Assembly: GCA_032054765.1 (NCBI GenBank)
Contig: DAMBSC010000023.1
Coordinates: forward strand, 1 to 64,000
Length of the DNA stretch: 64,000 bases
Origin: DFXE01 sp032054765
GTDB taxonomy: Bacteria; Bacteroidota; Bacteroidia; Bacteroidales; Tannerellaceae
Reading direction: 5' to 3'
This document shows positions 43,573-52,173 of this stretch, piece by piece. The position numbers were made by a program, and so were the translations under genes. Below the pieces are notes generated by a model that saw nothing but the letters and a program-made list of their open reading frames with translations, was not told where the DNA came from and did not search any database. The stretch's first letter is position 1. Every line of letters starts with the position of its first letter.

Positions 43573-44801
43573 TATTTATTCCATAATTTTTTGATTGTTT
43601 CTTCCTGTGAGTATCCGACGGGGCATGCGTCACTTTTCGTGTTTGCATGATAATATCCGTTTGTTTCGTTCGGACAGGTGATCATCCGGTTGCCGGGCAT
43701 TTGCAGGTGTCCGTCGGGATCGTTTTGTTTGATCCAGTCGAAGGCGTAGGTGAGCCATTGGTTCCGGTACGTTTCTTTCTGAAGTGAAAACCAGGATATT
43801 TCATCCCACCCCCAGATAAAATGCGAATTTAATGTTGCTTCGCCTGGTGTCCGGCTACGTCCAAAATTGTCGAACTCCACGAGGTAAGGGAGATGTTCGC
43901 AACTCCATCCGGTTGGGGTGATACATCCTTTGCTTTTCTTGTAAATGCCGTCGGAGTAATTTACTTCGAGGATTCCTTCGGAGGGTTCTTCGGGTACTTC
44001 TTTTACGCGAAGGGGGAATGAGTTGAAGTCGATAAGGCTTTTGCCGTCTTTCAGCATTCCTCCTGTGGGAACGTGCGCATCTATGATTACCCACTTCCTG
44101 CGGGCGTGTTTACCGGCGTATTCTCTTATTTTGGCAAGTATCGATTGCCAGTGGCTTTTGTCGGGGTCGTTCATACCGATGAGTTCTACCTGTCCGATAT
44201 GGAAGGCTTCGCATCCTACATTTATGTATGAGCCGGCCAGGAAGTAAAACCACAATTGTGTTTCTGTTTTGCTTATATCGGGCACGCTGCTTCTTCCCCA
44301 ATGGTTGACCATGATTCCATTGGCGTTCAGCATGGCATCGTAGGAGAAATTGCGGTTTTCTACCGGCAGGTTGAAATCTTTGAATACCCATTCGGGGATG
44401 GGTACGTTGTTTACATCTGTGGTGATCACTTCAAAGAGGCAAGCCTGGAATACTATATCGGGATCGAAGGCGTGCATTTCGTCGACTATGTTTCTTGCCT
44501 TATTCCAGAATTCGGCTGAATTCAGCAGGCTTTCTCCTCCCCAGCGGTAAATGGCACGTCCGATAAATTTGGCTCCTGTTTCTTTTATCATCCTGATATC
44601 GTCGCGGTAATAGGGATAGTTTCCATTTCGTTCTATATAATCGGGCATCAGGAAATAGACCATGGTTATGGATCGTTCGAGGTAGTTTTCCAAAACTTCT
44701 TTTGATATTCCTTTTTCGTCGAAGTCATAGGTTTTCCCTTTCTCCGCCGCATGGCTGGAAAGGATTGAAAGGAAGATGAAGATTAATAGGTTTTTATTCA
44801 T
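43572..44801 (-). CDS. Exported protein of unknown function, possible TIM-barrel hydrolase
   Basis: A 409-residue exported protein (signal peptide 1-18, SHAAE). It is rich in Trp and has TIM-barrel-like blocks (ETGAKFIGRAIYRW, AFDPDIVFQACLFEVIT, GCEAFHIGQVELIG, SHFIWGWDEISWFS). The conserved acidic residues in these blocks would suit a glycosidase, but I cannot name a family. It overlaps the ceramidase-like gene upstream by 8 bp and DUF6057 downstream by one base, so it is firmly part of the same operon. Confidence 0.65.
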   Translation of the reverse strand: MNKNLLIFIFLSILSSHAAEKGKTYDFDEKGISKEVLENYLERSITMVYFLMPDYIERNGNYPYYRDDIRMIKETGAKFIGRAIYRWGGESLLNSAEFWNKARNIVDEMHAFDPDIVFQACLFEVITTDVNNVPIPEWVFKDFNLPVENRNFSYDAMLNANGIMVNHWGRSSVPDISKTETQLWFYFLAGSYINVGCEAFHIGQVELIGMNDPDKSHWQSILAKIREYAGKHARRKWVIIDAHVPTGGMLKDGKSLIDFNSFPLRVKEVPEEPSEGILEVNYSDGIYKKSKGCITPTGWSCEHLPYLVEFDNFGRSRTPGEATLNSHFIWGWDEISWFSLQKETYRNQWLTYAFDWIKQNDPDGHLQMPGNRMITCPNETNGYYHANTKSDACPVGYSQEETIKKLWNK

Positions 44802-46110
44802 CGCGGGGTGTTATTTCTGTTATCGACCATTGTGAACCTCTTTCGAAACCGACGGGTCCACTTTCGCTACGCATCAATCCGTTGAGACGGAAGTAGTTTT
44901 CAAAATGTTTGTTCATGATCTGTTCTCCGGAACCGACTTCAATCAGGGTAGGACCGTCCTGATCGGCGCCGAAACCGCCTCTTGCGGCTGATTGTATATC
45001 GGGGATATAATTGGGCCATGTGCCTTTATACCAGGTATAGCCGAATAGGAACGGGATACCGTCGGCTTCTCTTATTTTTTGTTTCCAGTCTAATTGCAGG
45101 CGAATCATGGGTTCGCCGGGGCAGGTGGATACGACGATATTGTCGTTTATTAATATGGTGGAGAGATAAACGTTAAACGGCATATCTTTTTTGAACCTGC
45201 CGACGAATTGTAATGAATCGGTTTTGATTTTGATTCCGGTCTGTTGCTTGTCTGAAGCCTTTAAGGATTTGGTTAGTTTCACTGCTTCATAGGCTAATAA
45301 TTCGCCTACCCGTTCTATGGTACGGTAGTCTGTCTTAAAGGGATCGTTCGGACCGGTACGCCTGGAACTGATAATCAGTGATTCGATATCGCCTCCGGCT
45401 CCCTGTGTAAAGAGGCAGATTACATTGTCGAAGGCTTCTTCTACTTTCCGGCAGGCTACGCCAGGGTAATCTGCTGATATTTCATAGTTCTGGCAGACAA
45501 TATCGGAGTGGCAGGCGTAATTCATAATGATGCCTCGCGGCTGTCCGTTGACGTCTTCTATCTTAATTATGCCTACTTCCGGATCAACAGGGCCGAAGGG
45601 TATGCGCTCGGGATTCTCAGATGTGTAATGTTCGTCGGAGAACCACGACTCACGGGCATGACCGTCTTCCCGAATGATCAGCCGGTTAAAACCAAGTTGC
45701 GGAAAGCTTTTGTGTCCGGCTGTTACTCTGGCCTGAAACATATTGCTTGTTGCCTGGCTGAGCGCTTTTGTGAGTTGATCCACAACATAAGCTTCATCTC
45801 TTTTACCGGAGGAATGGGTGTGCGAAGAAGAGAGAAGTACCTGATCGAGACCGAACTTCTCTTTTCCGATTTGTATGATTTGTTCGTTTGCGTAAATTCC
45901 CTGGTCAACGGCTATAAAGGCGATACGTTTTTGTGCGCCTTCCAATACCAATACCCTGGCATATAACGAATCATGGATGGCTTCCTTCTGAGGGGATGTT
46001 ATATTTATTTTTGCCAGTCCGGCACGGAATCCGGCGGCATTAGCTAAGCTTATGCTTATTGTTAGTAATATACTTAGAATGATTCTTGTTGTCCTGCTTG
46101 ATGTATTCAT
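44794..46110 (-). CDS. Neutral/alkaline ceramidase-family amidohydrolase
   Basis: A 438-residue exported protein. The AGLAKINITSP opening, LLSSSHTHSSG and YACHSDIV stretches are the zinc-binding and catalytic signatures of the neutral/alkaline non-lysosomal ceramidase family. It is shorter than the roughly 650-residue true ceramidases, lacking the C-terminal immunoglobulin-like domain, so the substrate may instead be another N-acyl or amide bond. Such short forms often occur beside glycosidases in Bacteroidetes and Planctomycetes. It lies 20 bp downstream of the carbamoyltransferase. Confidence 0.82.
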   Translation of the reverse strand: MNTSSRTTRIILSILLTISISLANAAGFRAGLAKINITSPQKEAIHDSLYARVLVLEGAQKRIAFIAVDQGIYANEQIIQIGKEKFGLDQVLLSSSHTHSSGKRDEAYVVDQLTKALSQATSNMFQARVTAGHKSFPQLGFNRLIIREDGHARESWFSDEHYTSENPERIPFGPVDPEVGIIKIEDVNGQPRGIIMNYACHSDIVCQNYEISADYPGVACRKVEEAFDNVICLFTQGAGGDIESLIISSRRTGPNDPFKTDYRTIERVGELLAYEAVKLTKSLKASDKQQTGIKIKTDSLQFVGRFKKDMPFNVYLSTILINDNIVVSTCPGEPMIRLQLDWKQKIREADGIPFLFGYTWYKGTWPNYIPDIQSAARGGFGADQDGPTLIEVGSGEQIMNKHFENYFRLNGLMRSESGPVGFERGSQWSITEITPRDE

Positions 46111-46130
46111 AAAACGTGATTTAAGTTATA

Positions 46131-47987
46131 CTAATCGGAAAGAACATTTTCTCTCTTTTCTTTTACTGAGGTTTGCTGTTTATCGCGACACAGAAGGAAG
46201 TTTCCTATGACAAGATAATCCATCTGTGAGTACATAAAATCTTTGTATGCATCTTCTGGTGTGCAGACTATCGGTTCTCCTCTTACATTAAAAGAGGTAT
46301 TTACCAGCATTCCGATACCTGTCAGTTCTTTAAAGGCCGAAAGCAATTGCCAGAACCGGGGGTTGGCTTCTTTACCGACTGTTTGAACGCGTGCGGAATA
46401 ATCTATATGGGTAATGGCCGGAACGATGGACCGTTGGTGGTAAAGCCGCCGGTACAGGTTGCCGTCGGTACTGTTGTCTTCGGGAAGTCTCCACCTGTCT
46501 TTTACCTGTGCAACTAACAACATATAGGGTGATGTTTCTTTTAATGAGAAATAATGTGCCGCATCTTCTTCTAAAACAGCGGGTGCAAAGGGGCGGAATC
46601 CTTCACGGAATTTGGTTTTCAGATTGAGTGTCCGCTGTATTTCGGGATTTCTCGGATCGGCTAATATGCTACGGTTTCCTAATGCCCGTGGTCCGAATTC
46701 CATCCGTTCCTGGAACCATCCGGTAATCTTTCCACCGGCCAGTTGTTTGCTTACTTCCTGCACTAAATCGTTGAAATTATCGTAATACGTATAGGTTGCT
46801 CTAAAACGCTTGAATACTTTTTCGATCTCTTTTGCTGAAAAACATGGCCCCAGGTAAGCTCCTTTCATTTGATCTTTACAGGGGACTACTGTTCTTTCCT
46901 TTTGTGAATAGATATGGTAACCTGCCAATGCCGCGCCGAGGGCTCCTCCTGCGTCGCCTGCTGCGGGTTGTATCCAGATGTCCTTAAATATTCCGGCATT
47001 GCTTATTTTGCTGTTGGCTACGCAATTTAATGCCACTCCTCCTGCCATGACGAGGTTATTGCATCCGGTCAGTTGTTTTGCTGTACGTGCCAGACGGGTT
47101 ACAATATCTTCTGTCACCTGCTGGATTGCCAATGCCAGGTTCATGTGTTCCTGCCGTATTTCCGATTCTTCTTTCCGGCGGGGGAATGCGAAGAGTCGTT
47201 CCCAACGTTTATCGTCGATCATTTTTAGTTTTGTGGCGAACCCGAAGTATTTCATGTTCAATAAAATGGAACCATCTTCGCGTATATCAACTATTTCACG
47301 GGTGATTTGCTCTTTAAAACGGTGTGTTTGTGGCGAATCGGGATCGCCATAAGGGGCCAGTCCCATTAATTTGTATTCCCCACTGTTTACTTTAAAGCCT
47401 AAAAAATAGGTAAAGGCGGAATAGAGTAGACCTACGGAATGGGGGAAATGCATTTCTTTAAGAATGCGTATTTTTTCTTTATTGCCTATTCCTATTGTGG
47501 CTGTTGCCCATTCTCCTACTCCATCTATCGTAAGGATTACCGCTTCATCGAAAGGGGACGGATAGTAAGCGCTTGCGGCATGTGATAAATGATGTTCGGA
47601 GAAAAGCAGGGGAGCTTTTATTTTTCCAAAGACCTGTAACTGCTTGCGAAGTAGTCTTCGCATGAATAATTTTTCTTTCAACCATACTGGCATAGATGTA
47701 ATAAAACTCAATATGCCGGATGGAGCGAATGCATGATAGGTTTCCAGTAATCGTTCGAATTTCAGGAATGGTTTGTCATAAAATACGATTGCTGTCAGTT
47801 CTTCAAAAGGAACGCCTGATTCGTCTAATACATAGTTGATCGCATGGACGGGAAATTTGCTGTCATGCTTTTTTCGTGTGAATCGCTCTTCCTGGGCAGC
47901 GGCTATAATCTCTCCATCTACTACCATAGCAGCGGCGCTGTCATGATAATATGCTGATATACCCAATATTGCGATCCTGTCTATCAT
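46131..47987 (-). CDS. Carbamoyltransferase (NodU/CmcH family)
   Basis: A 618-residue O-carbamoyltransferase. The N-terminal Kae1-like domain has LGISAYYHDSAAAMV, EERFTRKKHD and the metal-binding HHLSHAASAYYPS. The middle and C-terminal YrdC-like parts include MAGGVALNC and GWFQERMEFGPRALGNRS. It moves a carbamoyl group from carbamoyl phosphate through an adenylate onto a hydroxyl, usually of a sugar or antibiotic. Its ATG shares a base with the DUF5989 stop (TAATG). In this cassette it probably decorates a carbohydrate or lipid, which is unusual inside a Sus-type locus. Confidence 0.92.
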   Translation of the reverse strand: MIDRIAILGISAYYHDSAAAMVVDGEIIAAAQEERFTRKKHDSKFPVHAINYVLDESGVPFEELTAIVFYDKPFLKFERLLETYHAFAPSGILSFITSMPVWLKEKLFMRRLLRKQLQVFGKIKAPLLFSEHHLSHAASAYYPSPFDEAVILTIDGVGEWATATIGIGNKEKIRILKEMHFPHSVGLLYSAFTYFLGFKVNSGEYKLMGLAPYGDPDSPQTHRFKEQITREIVDIREDGSILLNMKYFGFATKLKMIDDKRWERLFAFPRRKEESEIRQEHMNLALAIQQVTEDIVTRLARTAKQLTGCNNLVMAGGVALNCVANSKISNAGIFKDIWIQPAAGDAGGALGAALAGYHIYSQKERTVVPCKDQMKGAYLGPCFSAKEIEKVFKRFRATYTYYDNFNDLVQEVSKQLAGGKITGWFQERMEFGPRALGNRSILADPRNPEIQRTLNLKTKFREGFRPFAPAVLEEDAAHYFSLKETSPYMLLVAQVKDRWRLPEDNSTDGNLYRRLYHQRSIVPAITHIDYSARVQTVGKEANPRFWQLLSAFKELTGIGMLVNTSFNVRGEPIVCTPEDAYKDFMYSQMDYLVIGNFLLCRDKQQTSVKEKRENVLSD

Positions 47988-48136
47988 TAAAAAATAGTAT
48001 AGATAAATGGTGCAAGCGCTGAACCGCTTGCAAACACAATGATGAATGATATGATGAGGAGAATTATAATAAGCGGGATTAACCAGTATTTCTTACGGGT
48101 CTTCAGAAAGCTGAATAGTTCTTTTATAAATTCCAT
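47987..48136 (-). CDS. DUF5989 family small membrane protein
   Basis: A 49-residue protein: MEFIKELFSFLKTRKKYW, then a single TM helix (about 19-36), then SGSALAPFIYTIF. It matches the tiny DUF5989 proteins found beside SxtJ and carbamoyltransferases. Its stop overlaps the carbamoyltransferase ATG by one base and it starts 22 bp after SxtJ. It probably anchors or partners the carbamoyltransferase at the membrane (inference). Confidence 0.85.
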   Translation of the reverse strand: MEFIKELFSFLKTRKKYWLIPLIIILLIISFIIVFASGSALAPFIYTIF

Positions 48137-48158
48137 ATCAGATATTCTTTAAGTGTTT

Positions 48159-48527
48159 TTAAAATGTATGGATTAAATCATCTTTTGCATATGTATGATC
48201 CCTGTCGTGTAGTACAGACTTGTTGCTTTTCCCGAATTGTAATAGCGACAGGCTGTCTTTTCTGATAATATGCCTGAAATATCCCATAGGTGTGACAATG
48301 AGAATGAATATCAATCCCAGTAGAATAGAGGTTACGACTATCCCTAATACATGGGAAAGTTTATACCAAAAAATTGTAAATGGAGTAAAAATTACCGGAA
48401 AAAGTATGGTTATCAGGCTTAATATGATAACTGCTGATACTAATCCCTTATGCTCCAGCCAGTATGCCAGTACGCCTGTGACCAGGATAGCGACTAATCC
48501 GAATTCGATATTTTGTTGTTTACTCAT
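48159..48527 (-). CDS. SxtJ family membrane protein
   Basis: A 122-residue protein with three or four hydrophobic segments (about 8-22, 27-45, 57-82) and a short hydrophilic C-terminus. It matches SxtJ, a small membrane protein named from saxitoxin clusters and seen with carbamoyltransferases in many bacteria. It overlaps the SGNH gene by 4 bp and precedes DUF5989, giving the common SGNH-SxtJ-DUF5989-carbamoyltransferase cassette. Function unknown. Confidence 0.85.
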   Translation of the reverse strand: MSKQQNIEFGLVAILVTGVLAYWLEHKGLVSAVIILSLITILFPVIFTPFTIFWYKLSHVLGIVVTSILLGLIFILIVTPMGYFRHIIRKDSLSLLQFGKSNKSVLHDRDHTYAKDDLIHTF

Positions 48528-50434
48528 TGTATGCTGTTTCTTAGGGTTAATGCTTTTTTATTTGTAGGATCGGCTTGTAGTATCTTATCCAGATAGATGA
48601 GCGCTCCTTTGTTATTTTCCATTTTGAGATACAGGGTTGCTATATCGTTCAGTAACGTTTCGTTCTTTGGTTCTTTTGAGAGTTGTTGTTTCTTTGTTAT
48701 TACCTCTTCTACAAGTGGCTTTAATCCACTGAGGTTTAATTTGCCGCTATTGTTGTTGATGGCGTAATTGAGAAAGGGTAATGATGCTTCCGGATGGTCG
48801 GCCATCAGGTTGAAGACCGTCAGATAATGTGCTTTTTCAAAGGAAGGAGCTAATCCGAATGACTTTGTCAGGTAGAAAGCTGCTGTTTCAGTATTCCCTG
48901 ATTCGCCGTTAATCATGGCTGCACTTTCGTAGAATACGGGGTCTTCGGCATATTCCAGAACTGTTCCTTCTGCTACTTTTGCTGCTTTGAGCGGCTGGTT
49001 TAGTTTCATGTAAGCCGTATAGAGCGTATTATGAACCGTCAACCAGTCTTCTTCTTTTCGGAAAAAGCGGGCGGCCAGTTTCTCTTCGATGGTATTTTCC
49101 TGTAAGGAAATGTCTGTATATCTGCTATCGAAGAACGGCCAATGTCCTTTAAGTTTCATTATTCTAAACTCGCCCGCAATGGAATCTATGGGCGAAACGG
49201 GCATCTCCTGCCACAGTTGTTCTTCTGACATTTCTGTTTTACCCGGCGGCAGTAACGGACTTTGTTTTAATTGGCTATAGAAAGCGTTTGCCATTATGTA
49301 ATAGCCTTTCAGGTTGGGGTGTACATGATCGGTAAATAATTCGTCGCCCGGTAGCTGATGGGGCGCTTCGGCTTCCAACCGTTTTTTTGTATCTACAAAG
49401 TAAGTGTTTGTATATTGATTGCATAACTCTTCAATGATGGTATTCAGTTCTTCCGGCGCACGGAAACGCAATAAGTCGTTTTCTTTTGCCTTGATAAAAA
49501 ACTCTTTTGCTTTCCGGTATTCGCCTTGTTCGTAGTATGTTTGGGCTGTGTGGAAGTAATACTGAGCGTTTTCCGTCTTTTTTTCGTCGCTTATAAAGGG
49601 GGGCAGGTCTTTCAGATTGCTTACCAGGTTACTAAAGAATACAGGTATATCGGCTTCATGTAATATACTGAGGGTCGCGTTCATATTGTATCTGAACTGA
49701 TTGACTCCTTTCTTAAATAATTTGGAGTCGTAAGCAATATGTTGTTCTCCTACCATAAATTCCATACGGGTCTTTTCGCTTTCCGGTTGTTTTTGTATGG
49801 AACGGCTAAAGTTTCCGTAGCCATCCATCAATAACTGGATTATTCGGAAATCACGTAGTTGAAGGATCATGTTAACGATGGCCGGACTTCCTGCTATTGT
49901 TTGTGCAGAGCCTGCTCCCAGCCCTCCGTAATATTCGTTCTGGCCGGTGTAAATCAGTACGCCGTCAGGCTCATAGTTTTTCAGTTCTTCGGCAAATCCT
50001 TTTACTGTATAGGAATTAACTGCTGTAAGGGAGAGATTGATGATTTCAAAATTCTTTTCGGGGTATGTATGCATCAGGCGATACAACAACCAGCGATGGA
50101 ATGATCCGTTATGGAAATAGGGATATCCGATGGTAGTGGATTCTCCCAATACAAATAAACGAATGGTATGTGCGTCCTTTTTCTTTTTGAATAACTCACG
50201 GTTCCCTGACGGGGCAAACCGTGTGTCTGTAAAATATCTTTTTGAGGCGTTTGGGTTAAACATCAGGTATTCTTTGTTAGCCTGATATTCTATAAATAAA
50301 TCGTAGTTTTGGCCATAACCGCATACGCGAAGTGCTAATTCCAGCGATAGAATAAGAATGAAAGGCAGTAAAACTGCAATTACCTTAAACAAGGTTTGCT
50401 TTTTGTTGTTTGTATGTTTTTCAGGCTTTTTCAA
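48524..50434 (-). CDS. SGNH hydrolase-like membrane protein with TPR domain
   Basis: A 636-residue protein with one N-terminal TM helix (about 15-37). The SGNH domain carries GESTTIG (Ser99), TGQNEYYG (block III) and DHVHPNLKGY (Asp and His of block V), so it is a likely esterase or acyltransferase facing the periplasm. The C-terminal third has TPR-like repeats (about 460-630). The start is TTG at 50434, as no ATG fits. It is the first gene of the carbamoyltransferase cassette and is separated from susD by the hairpin at 50509-50541. Confidence 0.83.
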   Translation of the reverse strand: MKKPEKHTNNKKQTLFKVIAVLLPFILILSLELALRVCGYGQNYDLFIEYQANKEYLMFNPNASKRYFTDTRFAPSGNRELFKKKKDAHTIRLFVLGESTTIGYPYFHNGSFHRWLLYRLMHTYPEKNFEIINLSLTAVNSYTVKGFAEELKNYEPDGVLIYTGQNEYYGGLGAGSAQTIAGSPAIVNMILQLRDFRIIQLLMDGYGNFSRSIQKQPESEKTRMEFMVGEQHIAYDSKLFKKGVNQFRYNMNATLSILHEADIPVFFSNLVSNLKDLPPFISDEKKTENAQYYFHTAQTYYEQGEYRKAKEFFIKAKENDLLRFRAPEELNTIIEELCNQYTNTYFVDTKKRLEAEAPHQLPGDELFTDHVHPNLKGYYIMANAFYSQLKQSPLLPPGKTEMSEEQLWQEMPVSPIDSIAGEFRIMKLKGHWPFFDSRYTDISLQENTIEEKLAARFFRKEEDWLTVHNTLYTAYMKLNQPLKAAKVAEGTVLEYAEDPVFYESAAMINGESGNTETAAFYLTKSFGLAPSFEKAHYLTVFNLMADHPEASLPFLNYAINNNSGKLNLSGLKPLVEEVITKKQQLSKEPKNETLLNDIATLYLKMENNKGALIYLDKILQADPTNKKALTLRNSIQ

Positions 50435-50508
50435 TGTGTGAATAGTAATGCTATAAAGGTATTATATTTATAAGAATTATGTTTGATCAGCATTTGAAAG
50501 ATATGAAA

Positions 50509-50541
50509 AGATATTCTAAGCATATAGAGCTTAGAATATCT
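50509..50541. terminator. Hairpin between susD and the carbamoyl cassette
   Basis: AGATATTCTAAG (50509-50520) pairs perfectly with CTTAGAATATCT (50530-50541) over a 9-nt loop, 13 bp beyond the susD stop on the minus strand. A T run follows on that strand. It should stop or reduce transcription past susD. Confidence 0.7.
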
Positions 50542-50553
50542 TTTTCATTTGGA

Positions 50554-52137
50554 TTAATATCCCGGATTTTGCGTCCAGTTAGGATTGCGCTCCATTTCAT
50601 CATATGGTATTGGAGCGAGGTATCTGGTTTGTAGTGCTTCTCCTGATGTATAGGTTGAATTTAGTTCATTCTCCCAATACTGGTTCTTCTGCCATGTACC
50701 TACTTGTCTGGCTGCGATCACCTGTGGTAATAACTGTAAACGAACAATATCAAACCAACGTACACCAAACTCTCCTGCACATTCGTATGCCCGCTCGAAT
50801 ACGACCGAATCACGGAAAGCAATCTGTGAAAGCCCCGGGGTAAGATCGGGCAGGCCGGCACGTCTTCTTACAATATTAATCGCATCATAACCGGCTGCTG
50901 TCGGTGCGCCTCCTGCCATGGCTGATGCTTCGGCGTAATTAAGAAGTACCATCGGATAGCGGATCAGATCCAACGTTTTATCCGTACTCGGGCTCATTTT
51001 TATAATTTCCGTTTCTGTTTCTTGCAGGCCATCACCCATTGTTGTACCTGGTGCTGCTACTCCGTAGCGGAATTTCTTATAATAAGGATGTTGTAATAAG
51101 GTATTAGGATCATCCCATGCAAGAATAGTGAAGGTGTCTCCATCTTTCTTCTTTATTACGCTCAGGAAAGTCTCATCGGTACGTTCGCATTTGGGAGCGT
51201 TTCTGAAGAAATTAACTTCTGCACAGTAGTCACACCATCCGGCTTCCCCATTTAAGGATACTTCTTCCTCCGGAACGCAGAATTGTCCTGTACTTCTTCT
51301 GGGCAGTCCTCCTGCAGTATTATACTGTAAAGAGAATACCGACTCGGAATTATTATTGGTTTTGAATACATCTCCATATTTAGGGACTAATGAATATTTA
51401 CCGGATTGTATAACTTCATTTGCTTTTTCGGCTGCAAGGGAATAACCGCTCTCATCCTTAAGCGGCCATCCTGCCATATTCAGGTAGACATCTGCCAATA
51501 ATGATTTTGCTGCATACCGGGTCGCTTTGCCGGGTTGTCCGCTCCATGATTCGGGAAGATAGCTTTCTGCTTTCTTTAAATCCTCAATAACCAATGCGTA
51601 TACATCTTTTATAGGTTGTCTGTCGGGGCGATCATCCACATCAATACCTTCTGTTAGGATCGGCAGATCTCCAAATGTCCTTGTGAGATAGTAATAGGAT
51701 ATTGCTCTCATAAAGTAAGCTTGTCCGGCTGCCGCATTTTTATCTGTTTCTGAAGAAAAACTAACACCATCTATTGCCGTGAGTATAGCATTTGCCTGAT
51801 AGATACTTTTCCAGGGGCCTTGCCACTGGTTTTTCATACTTGTATTTCCGGAGTTACCCTGTAAACGGTCGAAGTCGCGGAAATCTGCTTTATTGGAAGC
51901 CGGATGGGTAGTCATATCATCCGATCCGAAGTAAGAAGTCCATCCGCTGGTGAATCCCCAGGCATCGTCCGGAGCTAAAGCACGGTACATGGCTGCTATT
52001 ACGCCTTCCAGTTCTTCCGGTGTTTTAAAATAGGTTCCCGGCGTTAGTTTTGATTTCGGGTTTTCATCCAGATCCTGACAACCTGAAAATAATGCCGTAG
52101 ACATCAAAGCCGCTAATAATAAATATTTTATGTTCAT
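50554..52137 (-). CDS. susD: SusD-like glycan-binding lipoprotein
   Basis: A 527-residue SusD/RagB. The signal peptide ends at a lipobox (LFSGC, Cys20). The family N-terminal region LDENPKSKLTPGTYFKTPEELEG and the C-terminal AYEFGVRWFDIVRL-like block (YECAGEFGVRWFDIVRL) are present. It is a cell-surface lid over SusC and binds glycan. The ATG at 52137 gives a normal signal peptide; an ATG 12 bp upstream would add MRII. It follows susC by 36 bp. Confidence 0.92.
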   Translation of the reverse strand: MNIKYLLLAALMSTALFSGCQDLDENPKSKLTPGTYFKTPEELEGVIAAMYRALAPDDAWGFTSGWTSYFGSDDMTTHPASNKADFRDFDRLQGNSGNTSMKNQWQGPWKSIYQANAILTAIDGVSFSSETDKNAAAGQAYFMRAISYYYLTRTFGDLPILTEGIDVDDRPDRQPIKDVYALVIEDLKKAESYLPESWSGQPGKATRYAAKSLLADVYLNMAGWPLKDESGYSLAAEKANEVIQSGKYSLVPKYGDVFKTNNNSESVFSLQYNTAGGLPRRSTGQFCVPEEEVSLNGEAGWCDYCAEVNFFRNAPKCERTDETFLSVIKKKDGDTFTILAWDDPNTLLQHPYYKKFRYGVAAPGTTMGDGLQETETEIIKMSPSTDKTLDLIRYPMVLLNYAEASAMAGGAPTAAGYDAINIVRRRAGLPDLTPGLSQIAFRDSVVFERAYECAGEFGVRWFDIVRLQLLPQVIAARQVGTWQKNQYWENELNSTYTSGEALQTRYLAPIPYDEMERNPNWTQNPGY

Positions 52138-52173
52138 AATAATTCTCATTTATAATTGATAATAGATTATAGA

